This document shows, piece by piece, positions 5,547 through 17,622 of a stretch of 33,205 nucleotides of DNA. The stretch lies in contig NZ_JABWQV010000035.1 of assembly GCF_014268615.1 (NCBI RefSeq), positions 1 through 33,205 of the forward strand. Reading direction: 5' to 3'. Position numbers and translations under genes: made by a program. The DNA is from Pseudomonas tehranensis (GTDB lineage Bacteria > Pseudomonadota > Gammaproteobacteria > Pseudomonadales > Pseudomonadaceae). Below the pieces are notes generated by a model, which was given only the letters and a program-made list of their open reading frames with translations, did not search any database and was not told where the DNA came from. How positions within the stretch are numbered: position 1 is the first letter of the stretch; each line of letters opens with the position of its first letter.

Positions 5547-7964
5547 TCAGGCCTCGGTCAACGGAACCCGCACCGCCAGGGTCGTACCCTCCCCCGGTTC
5601 ACTTTCCAACGATAACTGACCGCCCATGATCAATACCCGCTCCCGCATGCCGACCAGACCAAAGGAGGTCGGTCGCCCCGTGGCGGGAACGAATCCTACA
5701 CCGTCGTCACTCACCGTCAGACAGAGTTGGTCGTCTTCCTGGACCAGCGTCAGTTCTACAGTATGCGCCTGAGCATGGCGCATCACATTGGTCAGCGCTT
5801 CCTGGAGAATCCGAAACAGACCGATGGCCTTGGCGTCGCTCAAGGGCGGCAGATTGTCCGGCACCTGCACCAGGCAGGGAATCTGTGTGCGCGCCTCGAA
5901 ACGCCGCGCCTGCCATTCAATGGCGGAGGCGATGCCGGCATCAAGGATCGGAGGTCGCAGCGCCGTCGCCACATCCCGCACCAACTGGAACAGTTGGGCA
6001 ATCAGGCGCTTCATGCTGTTGAGCCGTTCTTGCAGACCCGGGTCGAGTTGCGCATAGGCCAGTTCGCACATGGACGTTTCCAGCTTCAAGACGGTCAACA
6101 TCTGACCCAACTCGTCGTGGACCTCCCGAGCTATACGCGCCTTTTCCTCTTCCCGCACGCTCTCCAGGTGCGCCGACAATTCGCGCAGTTGTTCCCGGGA
6201 GCTGGCCAGTTCAAGTTCGATACGCTTGCTTTCGGTGATGTCCCAGACGATGCCGTCCCAAACGTAGGCGCCATCCTCGAGACGACGGGTAATGGCCTTG
6301 ATCTCGGCCCAGCGTTCCCGGCCCTCGCGGGTCAGGATGCGGCCCTGCCACGACCAATCACTATCGCTGTCCAGCGCCTGATCCTGAGTGCGGTGGTAGC
6401 TGGCCTTGTCCTGTGGGTGGACGAGGCTGCGCAGGCCGGTGTCACTGCGAGCCAGGGTCGCGGGTGAATAGCCCACGAGGCTTTCGCTGCCTTCACTGAT
6501 GTAGGCAAAGTCGATCTGCCCGGTCACCGGGGCGCGCTCCAGGCGAAAGACCAGGCCCGGGACGTTGGCGGCGATTCCCTGCAAGCGCGCCTCGCTTTCG
6601 CGCAGCGCCGCCAGCGCACGACGGCGCTCGGTGACGTCGTTTATGTAGACCACCAGGTATTCGGCATCGCGAAAACGCAGGAAGCTCAAGGAAACATCGG
6701 CCGGAAGAATACTTCCATCGGCCCGGACGCATTCGGTTTCGAAACTCTGTGGCCCCTCTTCGCTGGCCCGGGCGCGTTTCCACAGGTTCAGCCAGCGATC
6801 CATGTGCAGGCCCGGTTCGAAGTCGATCAAGGGACGTTCAATAATGCCGCCTGGCGCATAGCCCAACATGATTTCGGCGGCGCGGTTGGCATAACGTACA
6901 TGGCTATCCCAATTGACCCAGAGAATGCCGACAGTGCTTTGATCGATGGAAAATTGCGTCAGGCGCAGGGCTTCCTCGCTGGCGGCCCGCTGGGCGATGT
7001 CATTTCGCGCATTGCGCAGGCGCCGCTCCAGCGCTCTTTGCTCGCGGCGCTGCCAGAACACGATGACCACGCAGCTCAGGAACAGGGCCAGCAGCAACAG
7101 AGTCAGGTTTTGCCAGAAACCCGGAGTGTCGGTCAGCCGCGGATATTTGGGCTTGAGCCAGCGACTGTGCAGTTGCTCAAGTTCCTTGGCCGAGATCGCC
7201 TGCAAACCGCTCTCGATGATGTCGGCCAACTCCGGCCAATCCCGGCGAGTGGCGACGCGCAACAGTTGCGGCAGGCCGATATCGCCTACAACCACCAACC
7301 CGGCGAATTCAGGCTCGACCATCAGTCGCCCCAGCTGCGCCTCATCGACCACCGCGTACCCGGCCTGTTGGCTCAACAACAGTTGCAGGGCCTGACGCTC
7401 CAACGGTACGCCTTGAAGATTCAAGGTCGGGTAATTGCTGCGCAAATAATCGGCCGTGGTACTGGGCATGCGCACCGCCACCCGCACTTGAGCATCGAGC
7501 TTTTCCAGTTCGACCCCTTCGGCGCCCTTCTTCTGACCCACGATCAATTGCGGCACGCGCATATAGGGGTCGGAGAACCGCCAGAGTCGCAACCCGGCCG
7601 GGGTCTGGGTCAGCCCTGGGGCAACATCCACCTCCCCGGAGCGCAACGCGGCTTCCAGTTGCGCCACGTCCTGGAAATTGCGCCAGGTCAGTTCGACATT
7701 CAACGCCTTGCCCAACCATTGCATCAGCTCGACATTGGTGCCGGACAGGCGCTGCAAGCGCCGGTCATATTGCGCGTACGGCGCCTGCAACACGAGGCCG
7801 ACGCGCAGTTGCGGATGCTGGAGCAGCCATTGTCGCTGGCCCGCGTCCAGTTGCACCCCAGTTAGCGACGGTGCGGGCGCGGCCCACGCCATCAAGGGAA
7901 GCCATAAACAGCCGATAACCCACAGGCAGCAAAAACGCATCATTGAAGTCTCATGCACTGACAA
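5547..7964 (-). CDS. agtS: Membrane sensor histidine kinase AgtS with periplasmic binding domain
   Basis: Sensor kinase of 805 residues. An N-terminal signal peptide (to about 29) leads into an SBP_bac_3-type solute-binding domain (about 45-272). One membrane segment follows (about 286-304), then two PAS domains (about 335-450 and 460-582). The kinase core is of the HisKA_3/HATPase type, with H616 in AREVHDELGQ, an N-box around N726, and the G-box DDGVGF (753-758). It therefore appears able to read a periplasmic ligand directly and signal to AgtR, the next gene. The start at 7964 is not marked by a strong ribosome binding site; the ATGs at 7943 and 7940 (residues 8 and 9) are alternatives that still give a signal peptide. 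Ligands (GABA, 5-aminovalerate) are inferred from the P. aeruginosa counterpart PA0600. Confidence 0.92.
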   Translation of the reverse strand: MSVHETSMMRFCCLWVIGCLWLPLMAWAAPAPSLTGVQLDAGQRQWLLQHPQLRVGLVLQAPYAQYDRRLQRLSGTNVELMQWLGKALNVELTWRNFQDVAQLEAALRSGEVDVAPGLTQTPAGLRLWRFSDPYMRVPQLIVGQKKGAEGVELEKLDAQVRVAVRMPSTTADYLRSNYPTLNLQGVPLERQALQLLLSQQAGYAVVDEAQLGRLMVEPEFAGLVVVGDIGLPQLLRVATRRDWPELADIIESGLQAISAKELEQLHSRWLKPKYPRLTDTPGFWQNLTLLLLALFLSCVVIVFWQRREQRALERRLRNARNDIAQRAASEEALRLTQFSIDQSTVGILWVNWDSHVRYANRAAEIMLGYAPGGIIERPLIDFEPGLHMDRWLNLWKRARASEEGPQSFETECVRADGSILPADVSLSFLRFRDAEYLVVYINDVTERRRALAALRESEARLQGIAANVPGLVFRLERAPVTGQIDFAYISEGSESLVGYSPATLARSDTGLRSLVHPQDKASYHRTQDQALDSDSDWSWQGRILTREGRERWAEIKAITRRLEDGAYVWDGIVWDITESKRIELELASSREQLRELSAHLESVREEEKARIAREVHDELGQMLTVLKLETSMCELAYAQLDPGLQERLNSMKRLIAQLFQLVRDVATALRPPILDAGIASAIEWQARRFEARTQIPCLVQVPDNLPPLSDAKAIGLFRILQEALTNVMRHAQAHTVELTLVQEDDQLCLTVSDDGVGFVPATGRPTSFGLVGMRERVLIMGGQLSLESEPGEGTTLAVRVPLTEA

Positions 7965-8005
7965 ATACTGACCAACCCATTAGGCTGCCGGAAATACTTC
8001 TGGTC

Positions 8006-9013
8006 ATGGAATATCCGATGCCCTTTGTTTATCGCCTGGCACTGCCAGCATTGTGCCTGTCGCTGATGCTGCCGAGTGCCTTTTCTGTACAGGCTGAAGA
8101 ACCGGCGCCCGCAGCGGCGGATCAAGCCACCGAGGAAAAACCGGTCGAACGTCCGCCTTTGCTCGAACGCAGCGAAGAAGAAGCGACAGCACTTGAACGG
8201 GAGATCCCGGCCCAGGAGCAACAACAGCTGCAAACCGGCAGCGACACCTTCCTGGCACTCTGGAAACCAGCCAACACCAGCGAACCCAAGGGCACGGTCA
8301 TCATAGTCCCCGGCGCTGGCGAAACTGCTGACTGGCCTCAAGTGATTGGCCCGATGCGCAAAAAGTTACCGGATATCGAGTGGAGCAGCCTGAGTATCAC
8401 CCTGCCGGACCTGCAAAGCGACGTCATCGCACCGCGCGTGGTAGAAACACCGCCCGAGACCAAACCGGCCGACGTGGCTGGCGCGGCACCGGATGCCACG
8501 ACCGCAGCGCCGATTGAACAGGTGGCGGGCGGCGAGGCCGACGCGGTGGATCCGGTCGTTGCCCAAACCAGCGAGGATCACCTCCTGGCCGATGCCGACC
8601 GTATCTATACCCGCATCGATGCAGCGCTGGCCTACGCCGAACAGCAGGGCGCCCGCAGCATCGTTCTGCTGGGTCACGGCACCGGCGCCTATTGGGCGGC
8701 ACGTTACCTGAATGAAAAACAGCCCTCGCAGATCGAGCGTTTCGTGATGGTCGCCGCCCAGACCCCGCTCGCAGTCAAGCCCGCCCTGGCCGAACTGACC
8801 CCCACCTTGAAACTGGCCACCGCCGACATCTTCTACATGGACAAACCGCAGGATCGCAATGCAGCGCTGGAGCGTTTACAGGCCAGTAAGCGTCTCAAAG
8901 GGTCGAGTTTCAGCCAGGTGTCGCTCAAAGCAGTGCCCAACTCATCGGCGCAGCAGGAACAGCTGTTTCGTCGGATTCGGGGTTGGCTCAACCCGCAGAA
9001 GCCGGGGGAGTGA
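8006..9013 (+). CDS. Secreted DUF3530 alpha/beta-hydrolase-like protein
   Basis: From the ATG at 8006 the protein has 335 residues. The ATG at 8018 (MPFVYRLALPALCL) is equally plausible, and both give a signal peptide ending near VQA-EE. The 7943 start would overlap agtS and is less likely. A charged linker rich in Glu, Gln and Ala follows the signal. The hydrolase-like region starts near KGTVIIVPGAGE, and the elbow reads LGHGTGAYWA, where the usual GxSxG serine is replaced by Gly. The Ala/Pro-rich insertion around PPETKPADVAGAAPDATTAA is low complexity. The protein matches what I know as DUF3530 in pseudomonads; its function is unknown, and classic serine-hydrolase activity looks doubtful. 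It is transcribed divergently from agtS. Confidence 0.88.
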   Translation: MEYPMPFVYRLALPALCLSLMLPSAFSVQAEEPAPAAADQATEEKPVERPPLLERSEEEATALEREIPAQEQQQLQTGSDTFLALWKPANTSEPKGTVIIVPGAGETADWPQVIGPMRKKLPDIEWSSLSITLPDLQSDVIAPRVVETPPETKPADVAGAAPDATTAAPIEQVAGGEADAVDPVVAQTSEDHLLADADRIYTRIDAALAYAEQQGARSIVLLGHGTGAYWAARYLNEKQPSQIERFVMVAAQTPLAVKPALAELTPTLKLATADIFYMDKPQDRNAALERLQASKRLKGSSFSQVSLKAVPNSSAQQEQLFRRIRGWLNPQKPGE

Positions 9014-9054
9014 GGCTTAGACAAGCCCCAACCCAGCCAGCGTTGTGATCCCTT

Positions 9055-9822
9055 CTAGCGAAAATCCCGGCGCTCGCGGATCAACCGATAGGCGTTGTGC
9101 AACTCCCGGGTTTTGTCGGTGGCGTCACGCACTTGCAATGGCGTCGCCCCGCTGCCGGCAATCTTGTCCGGGTGGTGACGGCTGAGCAGGCGGCGGTAAG
9201 CCCGCTTGATCTGCGACGGCTCGCTGGTGGCCGACACCCCCAGCAAGCGCAACGCCTCCTGGTAGGTCGCGCCGCTGTTGGGCAACGACGGTTTGTGTGG
9301 CTCGTAATCCACCGCCAGTGCCTGGACCTGTTGCGGCGTCCACCCCAGCCATTTGCCCCACTGGGCGAGCAACTCACGCTCGCTTGTGCCCGCGCGACCG
9401 TCCGCCCAAACCATCCGCCAACAGGCCCGCAGCACGCCTTCAGCTGCATGGGGCTGGGTCGCAAGGCGGCGCAAATAACCGCGCAGATGATCGTTTCCGG
9501 ATTTGCCCCGGTTGAATGCGGCAACGGCCCGGCGTTGTGCCGGTTCGCTCAGGTCCAGCGCACGCATCTCCTGACGAGCCTGCTGGATGTGCCCATCGAC
9601 CACTCGTCCGTCGCTCTTGGCCAGCCGGCCAAGCAATACAAACAGCAACTCATCGTTGCGTAATGCCGGACGACCACCCAAACGCTCGCGCACCTGCGCC
9701 CAGCCTTGCAGATTAAGTCGCCGATCCAGCGCCTGTCCTAACAACGCTCCCAGCATGGCCCCCGGAATGCTGGCTATGGCAAAGCCCGCCCCGGCTCCAA
9801 TCAGAGTCCCTGGCCACCACAT
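9055..9822 (-). CDS. J-domain co-chaperone with TerB-like domain (DjlA-like)
   Basis: Protein of 255 residues. The N-terminus is a hydrophobic, Gly/Ala-rich segment (about 4-30) that could insert in the membrane. A TerB/DjlA-like helical domain follows (about 55-170, with the acidic DGRV and DGRAG loops). A C-terminal J-domain (about 186-255) carries the HPD tripeptide at 217-219, which stimulates the ATPase of DnaK. This order resembles DjlA, a membrane-anchored DnaJ-like protein. Its ATG lies 1 bp after the murU stop, so it is translationally coupled to murU and amgK. That link to cell-wall recycling is positional only. The client protein is unknown. Confidence 0.88.
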   Translation of the reverse strand: MWWPGTLIGAGAGFAIASIPGAMLGALLGQALDRRLNLQGWAQVRERLGGRPALRNDELLFVLLGRLAKSDGRVVDGHIQQARQEMRALDLSEPAQRRAVAAFNRGKSGNDHLRGYLRRLATQPHAAEGVLRACWRMVWADGRAGTSERELLAQWGKWLGWTPQQVQALAVDYEPHKPSLPNSGATYQEALRLLGVSATSEPSQIKRAYRRLLSRHHPDKIAGSGATPLQVRDATDKTRELHNAYRLIRERRDFR

Positions 9823-9823
9823 A

Positions 9824-11517
<1,694 letters not shown>

Positions 11518-11647
11518 TGCAAGGGTCTCCGACGGCGCTAGCCGTCAAGCGGGTCATGCTTTATTATCCAGCATCTTTTTCAGACCATCGAGAGGCGTGC
11601 GGCCCACACCGCGGGCAGATGGCACGCAGGAAGCCCGGACTAATAAG

Positions 11648-14416
11648 ATGGCATTGAAATCCCCCGCGTTTCGTAAAAAATTTCCGTTGCTGGTCACCGG
11701 CAGTCTGCTGGCCCTGCAACCCTTGGCCTCTTCATTCGTCGTTGCGGCGCAGCAGTATGACTGCTCCGTCTCCGCTTCGGGTGCCTGGGACTGTTCGCCC
11801 AAGACGCCGGCTGCTGCATTGCCGCCACGTCCGGTGCATGACGGCAGTGCGGTTTCCGCCAGCGGCGAGGCTCCGGCCGACAGCGGCTCGGGCGAAGAAG
11901 CCGGCGACAAGCCCGTGCTCGTCACCGAAGCCAAAGGCCGCGGCCTGAAGTCTCGCAGTGCGGACTACAGTCACCTGGACTGGGTTCCACGGGAGAACCT
12001 CACCCCTGCCCAATTGGCCGAAACCGGTCCTTATTGCGCCGGTGCCTATATCGAGCCCGTTCGTCCTGGCATGAATGACAAGACCGACAAAAGCGACGCT
12101 CCGACCTTCCTCGGCGCCAAGGCGTCGCGCTACCAGCAGGAAGAACAGGTGGCAACGCTGGCCGGCGACGTGGTCATGCGTCAAGGCAGCATGCAGGTCG
12201 AGGCCGACGAGGCCAACCTGTACCAGGCTGAAAACCGCGGCGAGCTGAGCGGCAACGTGCGAGTTCGCGACAACGGTGCGCTGATCGTCGGCGACCACGC
12301 CGATGTGCAGTTGGACACTGGCGAAGCCAAGGTCGACAACGCCGAATACGTGATGCATAAGTCGCGCATCCGCGGTAACGCGCTGTACGCCAAGCGTGCT
12401 GAAAACGCGATCATCCGCCTCAAGGATGGTACGTACACCACGTGTGAGCCAGGCAGCAACGCCTGGACACTCAAGGGCAACAACATCACCCTGAACCCGG
12501 CTACCGGCTTCGGCACCGCCACCAACGTGACGCTGCGGGTCAAGGACTTCCCGGTCCTGTATACCCCGTACATCTATTTCCCGATCGATGACCGTCGCCA
12601 GTCCGGCTTCCTGCCGCCGACCATCGGCACCGGCAGCGATACCGGCTTTTTGCTGGTCACTCCGTATTACTTCAACCTGGCACCCAACTACGATGCCACG
12701 TTGTACCCGCGCTACATGAGCAAGCGCGGCCTGTTGATGGAAGGCGAGTTCCGCTACCTGACCAAGTCCAGCGAAGGTCAGTTCGGTGCGGCGTACCTCA
12801 ACGACGAAAACGATGATCGCAGCGGCCAGTCCGACTACGACAAGACCCGCTACATGTACAACTGGCAGCATAAGGGCGGGCTCGACTCGCGCGTGCTGAC
12901 GGAAGTCGACTACACCAAGATCAGCGACCCTTATTACTTCCAGGATCTGGCGAGCGATCAGATTGGTGTCGAGTCCAATGACTACGTAAACCAGCAGGGT
13001 GCCGTCAGCTATCGAGGTGACAACTACGTTGCACGGCTGAATGCCCAGGCTTATCAGATGGCGACGATTTCGAAGATCACGCCGTATAACCGCCTGCCGC
13101 AGATCACCTTCAATGGCACCCTTCCCCAACAGCCGTATGGTCTGGATTTCGCCTACAAGACGGAACTGGTGCGGTTTGATCGGGATTTGCGGACCGGTAA
13201 CTATACCGATGAGGACGGCAACACCGAGCGGTGGTTGGACGAGAACGTCAGTGGTTTGGCTCGGGCGAACGGCAATCGCCTGAACCTGGCGCCAGTTGTG
13301 AGCCTACCGATGGAGGCAAGCTATGGCTTCATCAAACCATCGCTTAAATATCAGTACACCCAGTACGATCTGGATCTGGACTCTAAGGGCAAGACTGCCG
13401 TCGGAAACAGCTACGACAGCACCCCGAGCCGCGGCGTTCCAATCGCCAGCATCGACAGCGGCCTGTACTTCGACCGAGACACCCAGTGGTTTGGCAGTAA
13501 TTACCGTCAAACCCTGGAACCGCGACTGTTCTACCTCTATGTGCCTGAGAAAGATCAGAGCGACATCCCGGTTTTCGACACCGGCGAATCCACTTTCAGC
13601 TACTCCTCGCTGTTCCGGGACAACCGCTTCTCCGGCTCCGACCGTGTCGGCGACGAGAACAAACTGTCCCTGGGCGTGACCAGCCGCTGGATCCAGGAAA
13701 ACGGTTTCGAGCGCCAGCGCGTCAGCGTCGGCCAGGCCTTTTACTTCAAGGACCGCGAAGTCCAACTGCCAGGCATCGACTTCAACACGCGTGAAGATGC
13801 CAAGTCGGACGTATCGCCATACGCACTGGAATACGAATTCCGCTGGAACCGCGATTGGCGCACCACGGCCACCTACAACTGGGACCCGGACACTCGCAGC
13901 CCTCGCTCGGGCAGCGCGATGTTCCATTACCAGCCGGAAGACAACCCGAACAAGGTCATCAACGCCGGTTACCGCTACCGCAACGACCAGGTGCGCTACG
14001 ACCAGACTACTGGCCAATGGTCCGTGGGTGGCGGCGACTATGGAACTCCGGGCACTCCGGGCTACGTGAAGGACTACTACAAGATCCAGCAGCACGACTT
14101 CTCGGTCATCTGGCCAGTCGTGCCGCAGTGGAATCTCATCAGCCGCTGGCAGTATGACTACAACCGCAACCGTACCCTGGAAGCCTTCGGTGGTTTCGAA
14201 TACGACAACTGCTGCTGGAAACTGCGCCTGATCAACCGTTACTGGGTCGACTATGAAGAGTTCAGTCAAGCCGCCCCGGAAAACGAGAAGGGCGACCACG
14301 GCATCTTCCTCCAAATTGTCCTGAAGGGACTCGGCGGCCTCACCGGCGCCAAGGTAGAGAGCTTCCTCGACAAAGGCATCCAAGGTTATCGTGAACGTGA
14401 AGACCAAGCTTTCTGA
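11648..14416 (+). CDS. lptD: LPS-assembly outer-membrane protein LptD
   Basis: Outer-membrane beta-barrel that inserts lipopolysaccharide into the outer leaflet with LptE. From the ATG at 11648 it has 922 residues, normal for Pseudomonas and longer than E. coli LptD. A GTG at 11597 would add 17 residues ahead of the signal peptide and is rejected. The signal peptide covers 1 to about 34. A Pseudomonas-type N-terminal extension follows (about 35-155), then an LptA-like jellyroll (about 160-270), then the barrel, rich in Tyr, Arg and Asp. The cysteine pattern needed for disulfide-dependent maturation is present: C39, C49, C130 and C266 near the N-terminus, and the adjacent pair C855-C856. Its 3' end overlaps surA by 26 bp, and SurA is the chaperone for this barrel. 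Confidence 0.97.
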   Translation: MALKSPAFRKKFPLLVTGSLLALQPLASSFVVAAQQYDCSVSASGAWDCSPKTPAAALPPRPVHDGSAVSASGEAPADSGSGEEAGDKPVLVTEAKGRGLKSRSADYSHLDWVPRENLTPAQLAETGPYCAGAYIEPVRPGMNDKTDKSDAPTFLGAKASRYQQEEQVATLAGDVVMRQGSMQVEADEANLYQAENRGELSGNVRVRDNGALIVGDHADVQLDTGEAKVDNAEYVMHKSRIRGNALYAKRAENAIIRLKDGTYTTCEPGSNAWTLKGNNITLNPATGFGTATNVTLRVKDFPVLYTPYIYFPIDDRRQSGFLPPTIGTGSDTGFLLVTPYYFNLAPNYDATLYPRYMSKRGLLMEGEFRYLTKSSEGQFGAAYLNDENDDRSGQSDYDKTRYMYNWQHKGGLDSRVLTEVDYTKISDPYYFQDLASDQIGVESNDYVNQQGAVSYRGDNYVARLNAQAYQMATISKITPYNRLPQITFNGTLPQQPYGLDFAYKTELVRFDRDLRTGNYTDEDGNTERWLDENVSGLARANGNRLNLAPVVSLPMEASYGFIKPSLKYQYTQYDLDLDSKGKTAVGNSYDSTPSRGVPIASIDSGLYFDRDTQWFGSNYRQTLEPRLFYLYVPEKDQSDIPVFDTGESTFSYSSLFRDNRFSGSDRVGDENKLSLGVTSRWIQENGFERQRVSVGQAFYFKDREVQLPGIDFNTREDAKSDVSPYALEYEFRWNRDWRTTATYNWDPDTRSPRSGSAMFHYQPEDNPNKVINAGYRYRNDQVRYDQTTGQWSVGGGDYGTPGTPGYVKDYYKIQQHDFSVIWPVVPQWNLISRWQYDYNRNRTLEAFGGFEYDNCCWKLRLINRYWVDYEEFSQAAPENEKGDHGIFLQIVLKGLGGLTGAKVESFLDKGIQGYREREDQAF

Positions 14417-15713
14417 TTGTCTGCGCCCGCTGATGCTGGGCGCGCTGTTCCTGGGTACTGCGGCCAACGCCGCGGTACAGCCCATCGACAAAGTGGTGGC
14501 TATCGTCGACAACGACGTGGTCATGCAGAGCCAGCTGGACCAGCGCGTCCATGAAGTGCAGCAGACCATCGCCAAGCGCGGTGGTGGCCTGCCCCCTCCG
14601 GGCGTATTGGATCAACAAGTGCTCGAACGCCTGATCGTCGAAAACCTGCAATTGCAGATTGGCGAACGCTCGGGCATCCGCATCACTGATGAAGAATTGA
14701 ACCAGGCCGTCGGCACCATTGCCCAGCGCAACAACATGACCGTCGACCAGTTCCGCGCTGCCCTGGCTCGCGACGGCCTCTCTTACGAGGACGCTCGCGA
14801 TCAGATCCGCCGCGAGATGATCATCAGCCGTGTGCGCCAGCGTCGTGTGGCCGAGCGCATCCAGGTGTCCGAGCAGGAAGTGAAAAACTTTCTCGCCTCC
14901 GATCTGGGCAAGATGCAGCTTTCCGAGGAACTGCACCTGGCGAACATCCTGGTTCCTACCCCGGAAAGCGCCAACTCCGAAGCCATCCAGAATGCTTACC
15001 GTCAGGCGATGGACATCTACCAGCAACTCAAGCAAGGCGCCGACTTCGGTCAGATGGCCATTGCCAGGTCTGGCAGTGACAACGCCCTGGAAGGTGGTGA
15101 CATGGGCTGGCGCAAGGCCGCCCAATTGCCCCCGCCGTTCGATCGCGAACTGAGCAGCATGGCCGTGGGTGACATCACCCAACCAGCCCGCACGCCCGGC
15201 GGTTTCATCATTCTCAAGCTGTTGGAAAAGCGCGGTGGTGGTGCTCAGGTGCGTGACGAAGTGCATGTTCGTCATATCCTGATCAAGCCAAGCGAGATCC
15301 GCAGCGAAGCCGAGACCAAGCGTCTGGCGGAAAAGCTTTATGAGCGCATCGAGGCGGGTGAAGATTTCGCCGAGCTGGCCAAGAGCTTCTCCGAAGACCC
15401 GGGTTCAGCCCTCAACGGCGGCGACCTGAACTGGGTTGACCCGAACGCACTGGTACCCGAGTTCCGCCAGGTGATGGCCGAAACACCACAAGGCCAGCTG
15501 TCCAAGCCGTTCAAGAGCCCTTATGGCTGGCACGTACTGGAAGTCCTTGGCCGCCGCGCCACAGACAGCACCACCCAGGCTCGCGAACAACAGGCGATGA
15601 CAGTGCTGCGCAACCGCAAGTACGACGAAGAGCTGCAAACCTGGCTGCGTCAGATCCGCGACGAAGCCTACGTCGAAATCAAACTCCCTGGTGCAGACCA
15701 GGCAGCGCAGTGA
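14391..15713 (+). CDS. surA: Periplasmic chaperone/peptidyl-prolyl isomerase SurA
   Basis: Periplasmic chaperone for outer-membrane beta-barrels, 440 residues. A signal peptide (to about 27, ANA-A) precedes the SurA N-terminal chaperone domain (about 30-170, [20 protein letters not shown]). Two parvulin domains follow, at about 178-279 ([20 protein letters not shown]) and 290-390 ([34 protein letters not shown]). The start codon is GTG, preceded by AAGG and lying inside the lptD 3' end in another frame; the 26-bp overlap implies translational coupling with its main client. It overlaps pdxA by 4 bp. Confidence 0.97.
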   Translation: MNVKTKLSDCLRPLMLGALFLGTAANAAVQPIDKVVAIVDNDVVMQSQLDQRVHEVQQTIAKRGGGLPPPGVLDQQVLERLIVENLQLQIGERSGIRITDEELNQAVGTIAQRNNMTVDQFRAALARDGLSYEDARDQIRREMIISRVRQRRVAERIQVSEQEVKNFLASDLGKMQLSEELHLANILVPTPESANSEAIQNAYRQAMDIYQQLKQGADFGQMAIARSGSDNALEGGDMGWRKAAQLPPPFDRELSSMAVGDITQPARTPGGFIILKLLEKRGGGAQVRDEVHVRHILIKPSEIRSEAETKRLAEKLYERIEAGEDFAELAKSFSEDPGSALNGGDLNWVDPNALVPEFRQVMAETPQGQLSKPFKSPYGWHVLEVLGRRATDSTTQAREQQAMTVLRNRKYDEELQTWLRQIRDEAYVEIKLPGADQAAQ

Positions 15714-16699
15714 AACCCAAGCGTTTCGCGCTGACACCCGGCGAGCCTGCCGGCATCGGTCCCGACCTGTGCCTGCTGCTCGCCTCGCAACCCCAGCCAC
15801 ATCCCTTGATAGCCATCACCAGCCGCGACCTGCTCCTTGAGCGGGCTGCGCAGCTGGGGGTGGTCGTCGACCTGCTGCCAGTGATACCGGGGGCCTGGCC
15901 GGATGTCCCGGCACCCGCCAATAGCCTGTATGTCTGGGATACGCCACTGGGCGCCCCGGTGGTTACCGGGCAACTGGACAAGACCAACGCGGCATTCGTC
16001 CTGCAAACCCTGACCCGCGCTGGCCAGGGCTGCCTGGACGGGAGTTTCGCCGGCATGATCACCGCTCCGGTGCACAAGGGTGTGATCAACGAATCCGGGA
16101 TTGCCTTTTCCGGGCATACCGAATTCCTGGCGGACCTGACCCACACCACGCAGGTGGTCATGATGCTCGCCACCCGTGGCCTGCGCGTGGCATTGGTGAC
16201 CACGCACCTGCCCTTGCGGGACGTCGCCGACGCCATCACCCCGCAACGCCTGGAGCGGGTCACGCGGATATTGCACGCCGACCTGCAGGAAAAGTTCGGC
16301 ATCGCCCAGCCCCGTATCCTGGTCTGCGGGCTCAACCCCCATGCCGGTGAAGGCGGACATCTGGGCCATGAAGAAATCGACACCATAGAACCCACCTTGG
16401 AGCGCTTGCGCAGCGAGGGCATGGACCTGCGTGGCCCGCTGCCTGCCGACACTCTCTTTACCCCCAAATATCTGGAGCACTGCGATGCGGTGCTGGCGAT
16501 GTACCACGATCAGGGCCTGCCCGTACTGAAGTACAAAGGCTTCGGCGCGGCAGTCAACGTAACCCTGGGCCTGCCGATCATCCGCACATCGGTGGACCAT
16601 GGCACCGCCCTGGACCTGGCCGGCAGTGGCAGGATCGATACCGGCAGCCTGCAGGTCGCCTTGGAAACCGCCTACCAGATGGCCGAGACCCATTTATGA
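15710..16699 (+). CDS. pdxA: 4-hydroxythreonine-4-phosphate dehydrogenase PdxA
   Basis: NAD-dependent enzyme of pyridoxal 5'-phosphate synthesis. It oxidises 4-phosphohydroxy-L-threonine; the product decarboxylates to 3-amino-2-oxopropyl phosphate, the substrate of PdxJ. Length is 329 residues, as in E. coli. The three metal-binding histidines fall at H166 (TTHLPLRD), H211 (NPHAGEGG) and H266 (MYHDQGL), and the N-terminal [11 protein letters not shown] motif is intact. The start is GTG, overlapping the surA stop by 4 bp; the 3' end overlaps ksgA by 4 bp. The surA-pdxA-ksgA-apaGH order is the same as in E. coli. Confidence 0.97.
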   Translation: MKPKRFALTPGEPAGIGPDLCLLLASQPQPHPLIAITSRDLLLERAAQLGVVVDLLPVIPGAWPDVPAPANSLYVWDTPLGAPVVTGQLDKTNAAFVLQTLTRAGQGCLDGSFAGMITAPVHKGVINESGIAFSGHTEFLADLTHTTQVVMMLATRGLRVALVTTHLPLRDVADAITPQRLERVTRILHADLQEKFGIAQPRILVCGLNPHAGEGGHLGHEEIDTIEPTLERLRSEGMDLRGPLPADTLFTPKYLEHCDAVLAMYHDQGLPVLKYKGFGAAVNVTLGLPIIRTSVDHGTALDLAGSGRIDTGSLQVALETAYQMAETHL

Positions 16700-17514
16700 C
16701 CGAGCAATACCAACACCGCGCGCGCAAGCGCTTCGGCCAGAACTTCCTGCACGATGCTGGCGTAATCGATCGCATCCTGCGCTCCATCAATGCCAAACCC
16801 GACGATCGCCTGCTGGAGATTGGCCCGGGCCAGGGCGCGCTGACCGAAGGCCTGCTCGGCAGCGGTGCGCAACTGGATGTGGTAGAACTGGACAAGGACC
16901 TGATCCCGATCCTCAACCAGCAGTTCGCTGGCATGAGCAATTTCAACCTGCATCAGGGCGACGCGCTGAAGTTCGACTTCAATAGCCTGGAGGCTGCGCC
17001 CAATAGCCTGCGGGTCGTGGGGAATCTGCCGTACAACATCTCCACGCCACTGATCTTTCATTTGCTGAGCAACGCTGGCCTGATCCGCGACATGCACTTC
17101 ATGTTGCAAAAAGAGGTGGTCGAACGGCTGGCTGCCGGCCCTGGCGGCGGTGACTGGGGTCGCCTGTCGATCATGGTTCAGTACCATTGCCGGGTCGAAC
17201 ATCTGTTCAATGTAGGCCCTGGGGCATTCAACCCGCCACCGAAAGTCGACTCGGCCATCGTCCGCCTGGTACCCCATGCCGTCCTGCCGCACCCGGCCAA
17301 GGATCATCGCCTGCTGGAGCGCGTCGTACGCGAAGCTTTCAATCAGCGTCGCAAAACCCTGCGCAACACCCTGAAATTATTGCTCAGCAGCGCCGAAATC
17401 GAAGCCGCCGGCGTTGACGGCAGCCTGCGTCCCGAGCAATTGGACCTGGCGGCGTTCGTGCGCCTGGCCGACAAGCTCAGCGAACAGGCAGCGCCCAAAG
17501 CCGACGCCATCTGA
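16696..17514 (+). CDS. ksgA: 16S rRNA dimethyladenosine transferase RsmA/KsgA
   Basis: Methyltransferase of 272 residues that dimethylates the two adjacent adenines near the 3' end of 16S rRNA (A1518 and A1519 in E. coli numbering) during late 30S maturation. The [11 protein letters not shown] opening (10-20), the SAM-binding loop [14 protein letters not shown] (39-52), the acidic VVELDKD and the catalytic NLPY motif (110-113) are all present. A C-terminal helical domain with [13 protein letters not shown] is typical. It is coupled to pdxA by an ATGA overlap. A 108-bp gap with a long inverted repeat separates it from apaG. Loss of this enzyme gives kasugamycin resistance in other bacteria. 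Confidence 0.97.
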   Translation: MTEQYQHRARKRFGQNFLHDAGVIDRILRSINAKPDDRLLEIGPGQGALTEGLLGSGAQLDVVELDKDLIPILNQQFAGMSNFNLHQGDALKFDFNSLEAAPNSLRVVGNLPYNISTPLIFHLLSNAGLIRDMHFMLQKEVVERLAAGPGGGDWGRLSIMVQYHCRVEHLFNVGPGAFNPPPKVDSAIVRLVPHAVLPHPAKDHRLLERVVREAFNQRRKTLRNTLKLLLSSAEIEAAGVDGSLRPEQLDLAAFVRLADKLSEQAAPKADAI

Positions 17515-17526
17515 CAAGCTCATCGC

Positions 17527-17559
17527 TATCGGGTAGGACGTCTGGTCTACTACCCGATA
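17527..17559. promoter_or_regulatory. Inverted repeat in the ksgA-apaG gap
   Basis: TATCGGGTAG and CTACCCGATA are perfect 10-bp arms separated by 13 bp, starting 12 bp after the ksgA stop. No T-run follows, so it is not a standard intrinsic terminator. It could be an operator or an RNA hairpin reducing readthrough into apaGH. No regulator is identifiable from the sequence. Confidence 0.5.
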
Positions 17560-17622
17560 CATGGCCTAGACTGATCTTCTCAGCTACGCCCGCGTCCCGC
17601 TTCGCTTTTAAGGCCTTTTTGC

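Noticed and set aside
11732..13129. 465-codon open frame antisense to lptD
   Set aside because: LptD is unmistakable on the plus strand; the reverse frame has Val/Gly/Ala-rich shadow composition and no start signal.
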